From Sympetrum striolatum (lineage: Eukaryota; Arthropoda; Insecta; Odonata; Libellulidae), in the NCBI GenBank assembly GCA_947579665.1, contig OX388352.1, positions 74,128,113-74,192,112 on the forward strand: 64,000 nt of DNA. The letters are read 5' to 3'. The notes beneath the pieces were generated by a model that saw only the letters and a list, made by a program, of their open reading frames with translations, searched no databases and was not told the DNA's origin. Numbering within the stretch: the first letter of the stretch is position 1; each line of letters begins with the position of its first letter. A program made the position numbers and the translations under genes. Below are positions 57,030 through 64,000 of the stretch, in pieces.

Positions 57030-60000
57030 ATTTCGCGGTACCACAACTCGTTCAGGAATCCTATCACTTCCCATATTATGAAGTGACAATCTGTCTAGTG
57101 ACAATTTAATAAAATATAATATATAATTCCGTTTACAGTTTTAAAATTAACAATATATTCACTTAAATTAGTAAAAGAAACCGAAGCATCATCAAATCCT
57201 CGGCGTCTACTCTATGAAGTGTCCATGAAATAATTCACCGATATTACTCATTTATCTGATTCTGTTCGAAGGCGACTGAGAATATCCTCAGGAAAACCAT
57301 TCCAGTTACCTGTTGATCGATTTTTGAAAGAAAACTAAACCTCTTTTGTCATCTTTTTCTTTCAGACACTTGTCACACAATCACCTTACGATTGACTCGA
57401 AGGAAAGCCATCCGCTGTTTGATAATAGATAAATCAATATAAAATCGTTAATAAATAAACGTGAGCCTTGACGGAGTAGAAGTTTTTGAGAGACTTAATT
57501 GACAAAATGATGCACTCACGTCTTATCTCGCCAATTTCTACACGTTTGTGTAGACTTAACTATGAATACTGTAAAACTATATTGGAGTAATTAGTGTTTG
57601 AAAACTCTCTCTCTCCAGCTGTTTATTTGTCGCTACAGATCTGTGCCACGGTTTAACAATGTGAACGATGAAAAGTTTACTTTTCAACTCGTGATAAGAT
57701 TTCAGTTGACGTAAGAACAGGAATTTAGAATTTCTGAGTCATCTTCTCTACGCGCACGTTTCTCCCAGTTCCAAGAACAGGCAAAGAGATTACGATACTA
57801 TTTTTCTGCTGTTACTATTCAGACCCCTTAAAAATTATCGATGTTAAAAATCACTTAAATTTGAATTTATAACCAGCAATTAACTTTATTAATGCGATGA
57901 TGTCCATAATCAGGGTTTCACGTGCCCATTTCAATCTTGTGTATCCAAGTCGTCATAATAAGAAATAAATTTAAAGTTATCTTTGGTACCAAAATGAAAT
58001 ATCAGAATATATGGTTTAATGTCCTGATATACACCTATTATTCACCATACTCTTTGATCAGCCTATTGCGCACTCAATCGGTATACAAGGATAGTCTAAA
58101 TCATGGTTTTGTTCCTTGGAACGCAGTATTGTACCATTTAGACGCATAAGAAACCATCGTGCCAGACGTAAAAGATGTATCGTCACCCAAATAGCTGAAC
58201 ATTGAAATTTTGCGTAAAAACACAATTTTTATATCTGATTAAATCTCATCAGAATATTATCGATTTCATTTCGTATCACTTTATGGACGACTCTAACGAC
58301 TGCTAACCAAAATTATTTAAAATTGTGAATTTGTTTTTGGAATTAAAGACAACGTGAGCGTCCGAAAAGACTAGGTTCCCCTCTAATCCAGTTGCTCCCA
58401 AAAGATAGGACTATTTGCGTGGGATGCGTCCTGGAACGGTTTATTTTATTCAAGAATTAATACATGGTAACGACAGATGACAAACTACAGTCACTAGGTT
58501 ACGACAGGTACGGCTGGTTCGTGGATGTGATAATATGAGAGTTACTGATACATGAACCATACTAAATAATGGCTTTCATCCTCGTCAATCCTTGTAGAAA
58601 ACTATGAAAAGTTGTAATCATATGCGATAATTGTGCAACATGAAACAAGGCTTGTCAGTGAGGAAATCACTTCTCATCTTGCTCATTAAGCCCATTCCCT
58701 CTCCGTAGCAATTGATTGCATACGTTAAAATTTCATTTATTATACATTAAATTTTTGTTATTATTCAATTCCACGTGCGTCATTGTTGCAATTTTAATAA
58801 TATATCTTTCGTTTGGGGAATATGGTGGAGAGCATAATGAATTTCGTCTTATTTTTAATGTAGCGTGTTAATTAACGTGACAGTCACAAACCACTCCTTT
58901 AAAGGATGCACGGTAAACAATCGACCCTTATAGCAGATATGGCCAGCGTCCTATTTAAAAGCACTAAAATTCACATTTTCATGCCTAAATCTCTTATAAG
59001 TTATCGTATTTTTGTACCTCTTCCATAAATGTAAAAATGATTTTATAGTTCGAACATTTAAGAGTTTAGCCACACTTTTTATTTTGCGAAATATTTTGCC
59101 TTCATAAACAAAATGTTTCAGTGTGGTCCTCCGATCAGAAAGGTCGGCCTGGCCCACTCACCGAAATATCATTGCTCCTTTAAACTAATACGATTGACTG
59201 TACTCGTAACCGAAATGCTCACGGTGACAGAGCAATCAATCTATGTTGCTTTGAGTGTTATTTATCGAGAAAAAGAGAGAGTTGGGCAAAGTCTGCTATA
59301 ACATCAAGAAGAGCATTGGTGATTCAGTACAGCCGTATATTTTTATCTTATCTCGGATCAATAAATAGATTTTTTAGTCACAAATGAGAACGACTTCTAA
59401 TCAATTGTAAATCATACACTTGATAGTGTATGATTCCATGAAGGCGGAGCCTTCATTGAATCGTTTCGACATCATCGCATAGAAACAACGTCGATTGAGA
59501 CTCATTGTCAGTAGAATGAGTACTTCCTGGGATGACTGAGTACGTAATTGGTACCGAGATGAAGGGTAAAGTTCGTAGACGATATGGTTGCAACCTCCAT
59601 TAAAATCGCATTTTAAAGCATGGATTTTCGGCGGTTTATAGACTGAAGAACAGGGAATATAACTTAATGCTGGAAGTTCCTGAAGAAGCCTTAATTATTA
59701 ATCCTAATGACGCAAATGTGTGATGAAATACCCCATCAAAACCTCACTGGAGGATCTCACGTTCGTTTAAGTATATATCGTGATCTTGATTAAATGAATC
59801 TGAAATAGGAAATGAAAATAAATAAATTAGATTATAGGATTATTTATTAGAATTATCGCACGCATGAAATATTTCGGGGAAATGACTCATTAGAGCAGAT
59901 AATTTACTTTGATGCTACTGTACTGTAATGAGACTCGGATAGCGGACTTGATGAAAATAACGTGAACGGCGGAGATTGCTTCGTTTTTGACCCATTCCCA

Positions 60001-62430
60001 TTTCTCTTCTTTTTCCGATTGGGAAATCTGTAAACCAAATAATCCCGTATTAACTCTAACCTTCTCGACAAGTCATGAGGAGTTTAGAAATTTTTATCAC
60101 AAAACTTCCTGATCGAGGAATACCTAGAAGTAAGAAATAAAATATTGAGCATAAAATTGAAAATATCCTATAACATTCAAAACGGAAATCGCCAGAAATC
60201 AGTTTACGCAATAAGTAGTAGACAGAGAAATACCAAGGCACCATTATACCTAAATCGCCTCAGGAACCAAAAACGGAGCTGAGATCGAGGAATCTTTCTC
60301 ACCCGTCACTTCCACTTCCAGTCCAATTCCAAAGCGCTGACACTGAAAGTATATTCCTTATGAACCCAATATAGGGTTTTAAGGAGGTAAGCCCTGCTTA
60401 TCCAATCTTCCAACATTTCTTTTTTCAAGAGAGGTTGGTTTTCAAGATGTGATGGCTATTTTTTTCGAAGATTGAACTATCAAATTCTTTGCAAGAACCG
60501 ATTGACGATTAAAATATATGTAAAACAAACTTTCAAAAACACAAACATGCATTAAAAAATAAAGAATGAACCTTATAAGATTGGAATACATTAATTGCTT
60601 TTTACGTAAAAAAATGTTTTAATGAAGGAAAAAATAAAACACTACAGCGTTCACCGCGGGGAACCCAATACGCATGGCGACCGCAAATTAAGTTTCTTCC
60701 GGCGTGCCCCGTACGCATGACGACGTTAATAATAAAAATACTACAGCTTATAGTTGAGAGATTGTTACACATTACTACATATACACACACTTATTATATA
60801 TTGTTTGCAGGAGAGCCGCTTCCGGGCTAAGTGTGTCGGGCGCGTAAAAGGGCCACTTCACTATTTTCGGTAGATTACTCGACGACAACGACTTAAATGT
60901 ACATCTGTTTATAAAATCTTTCTGGAGATATATTTATAGATAAGGATTTAGATTCGTAATTTATTTTGTACGCTAGGAAAAAGAATAATGTTAAGATGGT
61001 TGTTCAAGAGAGTATTATCACTTGTATTAAGAAATATAAAGTTCCCAAGCTCCGGTGCCCACCGTGTTCATTAATATATACCAATACAATCAGAAGAAAT
61101 CACAATCACAGAACAACTGCGATAAAATTACAATTATAAAGTAATAGTTGGTTACATTAATGTTGTAAAACATAAAATTGTTTTTTTCTGCTTACGATTT
61201 TGACAAGTTAAAGTATAAGATACAAGTAAGGAATCTATACTAACCAGCGAATTGATTATTAAATTTTTATGAGCATCATCTAAGTACAAATTGCATGGGC
61301 GTTTCCCACTCATGGCTGAGAGAGAAATGTCCTCGTCTTATTCCCTGTCTTTGATGCCTCATGGCGGAGTATTCAATCAGCCATGGGTTTGGGAACTTAG
61401 TAGACAAACAAATGGCATCAAAATCTTCGTCGATTTCTTACCACTCTCTAATCCAAAGTAGACTCTCACTTTCCGCGACCTTGGCGCTGGATATTCTTTG
61501 GGAATTTCGCCCCATTGAAGCATTGAGTGTCCGACGGAATTCGATCGAGAGCTCGTTAGATTCGCTTGGTTAGCCAATGAGAGGGAACACAGACCTCACG
61601 GTTCACTCGGTCAAAGAACGCATTCAAACTGCGAGGAAACGACTCAGATGGTTAAATATAAGACAAAACTGAGACGCGGATAGTTCCTATAAATAACGCT
61701 TGTTCACATTTATGCTCTGGGTATCACCTGCGTAAAGTCTATACTGTAGTATTAGAAGGCTTGTATCAACATATAACCAGAAAAGAAAACTTAAATCGGC
61801 TTTCCAACTGATATCAAAGAAATATTAGTTAAGTGTATCAATGATGGGAAGGTGTTTCGAAAATTAACTCGAATGCTCCGATAGTATTATTATTGTTTAC
61901 GAGCTCAGTTGGCTGGTGTTGCATATATCGCGCCACCTTCTGCTTGAATACATTCCCCGCCTTCTTTTATCTTACTTTACTAAATTTCAGAGTATCGTAA
62001 TTAATTAACTGCAATTTCCATTGGTTATTTTTATTTTAATCAGATTCCGTTTGGATGGTTATTAATATTAAATTAAATCAGCTTGTTTCAGCGAGGCCAG
62101 AATACAAATAAATGGAAGGAGTCATCGTTTTAATCAAAATATTTCTTGCCTTTGACGTGCTCCACATTTCTATCTGAAAACTCCTGCTTCCTGTTTGTTT
62201 TTTGGGATTTCCGGTACTAAATACGTTGACTCGACATTTTACTCTCTCCACAGCCAAGCAGAAAATATTTCTGAATATATGCCAATTCAAGACCTGTTAT
62301 GACACATCTTTCGAGTAACATAAGTGATTAATATCAATATTTACAATAACTAAAGTTGTATAAATGTATGTCTCATGTCTCTTCCAAGCATTAAAAAGTT
62401 TTGGTATGATTTCATCAACTTAGACGGAGA
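57030..62430. other. Unassigned stretch
   Basis: No confident gene. A perfect 11-base hairpin, AATCATACACT-TGAT-AGTGTATGATT, lies near 59,409-59,434. A GC-richer patch is at 60,640-60,850, where a possible acceptor TTGTTTGCAG precedes GAGAGCCGCTTCCGGGC. Another is at 61,360-61,680. None carries a recognised protein motif. Confidence 0.4.
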
Positions 62431-62805
62431 TTAATAAATGTTTGCGTTATATCATCCAATAAGTAATCCTGTATATAAGCAGTTCTTTATTACAAAGGCG
62501 TTTTTTTACAAGTTACAAATTTTTACAAGTTCTCACTCCAAAAATGTTCTACAATTGAAAATTGGGCGTAAGGAGCGGCAAAATTTGAAATATCATGTCC
62601 AGCATCATGATGACGCTACGTTTGTCTCATGGCACCAATTATCTCTTGCGGCAGTAGCAACATGGAATAGAATGCTTACGAAAGTTAATTTTAAAAAAAT
62701 TTCAGCGTACGGTAACAATGTCTCAATTAGCCATTCATTGTAGCACTGAAATGCTGCGATGAAAACAGTGCCGTGCGTGCCGAGGTCAGCATTATCTCTG
62801 AAATA

Positions 62806-63435
62806 CTAATTCGTATTTACGTCATCGACGAAGTTTAAAGAATTTGAACGGAAACCGAAAATGATTCCAGTAATTCCTGAGAAACTTACAGAAAATCTTT
62901 TAATGGAACGGAGAATATCAGACGACAATTCCTCGAGTCGTATCCCGAAAGATGTCGGCTTCTTCATAGACTTAGCCAGCATATTTAACAAAAAATGAGT
63001 AGCACTTGTGGGAAGTGAAATTAAGATGATATTGATTTCAGAAATGCTTTTCTCGATCGATAAATTCAGAAAAATCGAAGCAAATAAAATCGCCAAAAAT
63101 TCCCTATTTTCCTTAAATATCACTTTTTTATTTATAATTCGATTCTGATAGAACTTAACCTCGATTAAATCGCTCTGCATTTTATTTTTCTGCATAACTG
63201 TTACTCTATGCTGAAAGTTTTTTTTAAACATATTTCCAATAAAATCATCTTTCTTTACCAATGCATAGGTGGCTGTAGCACGTCGGAGATACGCTGCCAT
63301 AAGATTTTTAATGCTTGAGAGAGAATACTTTCTGTATAACAGAGAGAACTTAGAGATTACTGCGTACACATACTCTTCCTCCCCTCGCATTTGCAATAAC
63401 CAGCTGTCGTCTGTCTCTCCAATGTGATCTGGCAA
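62806..63435 (-). CDS. Hypothetical 210-codon ORF, longest uninterrupted frame in the window
   Basis: Open on the minus strand to a stop near 62,806. The first in-frame ATG is at residue 16 (QMRGEEEYVY); the TTG at 63,435 only marks the ORF limit, and the nearest upstream stop is at about 63,456. The protein is Ile/Lys/Ser-rich with a hydrophobic stretch (REFLAILFASIFLNL) and a second one (INIILISLPTSATHFLLNML). It ends at GFRSNSLNFVDDVNTN. Inside the frame, IKRFS is followed by GTAAGTTTC, a strong donor (minus strand, 62,889-62,884), so the real exon might end there. Exon-level resemblance to insect gustatory receptors (a final loop ending in an I-x-x-FS block) is weak and unproven. Upstream, GGTTCAGTCTGTGC looks like an initiator. 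Confidence 0.35.
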   Translation of the reverse strand: MPDHIGETDDSWLLQMRGEEEYVYAVISKFSLLYRKYSLSSIKNLMAAYLRRATATYALVKKDDFIGNMFKKNFQHRVTVMQKNKMQSDLIEVKFYQNRIINKKVIFKENREFLAILFASIFLNLSIEKSISEINIILISLPTSATHFLLNMLAKSMKKPTSFGIRLEELSSDILRSIKRFSVSFSGITGIIFGFRSNSLNFVDDVNTN

Positions 63436-64000
63436 AGACCAAGAGTGACTTTTTCACTCTTCAAGCACAGACTGAACCAACTGCGATCTTATGAGTCCAG
63501 CAGGATCTAAAGAACTGCAAAAATATCATATTTGTGTATTTATCAAAGACACGCAAGAGTTATTATATGTAGTTTTTAATGCCTCGAATAATTCGTACGC
63601 TGTTGAAAAGAAACATGACATCACTTCTATGCAAATGATACGCCACAGAAAAGCGATCATAGGATGGTGCCTTCAATGTGATGTGCTTTCAATTAAGAAC
63701 TAACAGAAAGCTCACTAATCTTAAAATGGTTCTTACGTAACGCTAAAATTACCATCTTAAATTAGTACATAAAATAATTTGCTTTTAATTCATTCACATT
63801 TATTTTACATGTATATCTTCGACTATTTTCGTACTTTCCGGCGCATTGTTGCTACAAGGAAGAGAACTTGGAATTACCATTTTCAGAATCTATTTAAAGT
63901 TATTCATCGATTGGTGGAATAAAATTTAAAGCTTTTGTCTCTGTATTAAGAATGTAAGTTTATGCTGTGGGAGGGTTTTACTGTTAAAATCCTCGTACTC
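63436..64000. other. Window end, upstream of the minus-strand ORF
   Basis: It contains a short hairpin AAGAGTGA-CTTTTT-CACTCTT (63,449-63,471), the initiator-like sequence near 63,475 on the minus strand and a 70-codon plus frame (63,491-63,703) without recognised motifs. Confidence 0.4.

Overview
The window looks like arthropod nuclear DNA, most likely from a hexapod with a large, repeat-rich genome. Coding exons are short, have GT-AG borders and lie in introns of up to about 8 kb. Most other recognisable sequence is transposon: CR1/jockey-like LINEs, PIF/Harbinger, Tc1/mariner, a DUF4817-type element, hAT ends, tRNA-derived SINEs and a probable solo LTR. The species cannot be fixed from the sequence.

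The one well supported host gene runs on the + strand from before position 1 to 24,769. Ten exons (2,052 to 24,769) join with compatible phases into 2,256 nt (751 codons plus stop) and encode an orphan class C GPCR of the GPR158/GPR179 and Drosophila Smog/CG31760 type. The order is a Cache-like extracellular domain, a Cys-rich EGF-like stretch, seven transmembrane segments, a class C PK motif, a helix-8/coiled-coil region and a short Ser/Thr-rich tail. The signal peptide and N-terminal exons lie outside the window.

The introns carry the transposons. Intron 1 has a hAT-type MITE, a dead LINE, a SINE and a 1.6 kb TTA-flanked TIR element. Introns 2 and 3 have two related Tc1/mariner mini-MITEs, one rearranged into a near-perfect palindrome. 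Intron 6 (7.9 kb) has a DUF4817-type transposon inserted in an older repeat, a decayed PIF/Harbinger element, a LINE 3' fragment between inverted repeats, and an unidentified 180-codon minus-strand ORF.

From 24,770 to about 33,300 lies AT-rich DNA almost free of recognisable transposons. It may include a long 3' UTR or simply be intergenic. From 33.3 kb to the end I see no confident gene: hairpins, SINEs, a tandem array of tRNA-promoter-like units (38.05-38.76 kb), a solo LTR (43.69-44.62 kb), a degenerate LINE (52.45-53.02 kb), a hammerhead-like Penelope-type motif (54.48-54.57 kb), a CpG-rich promoter/first-exon candidate (35.8-36.05 kb), and a 210-codon minus-strand ORF (62.8-63.4 kb) of unknown identity.
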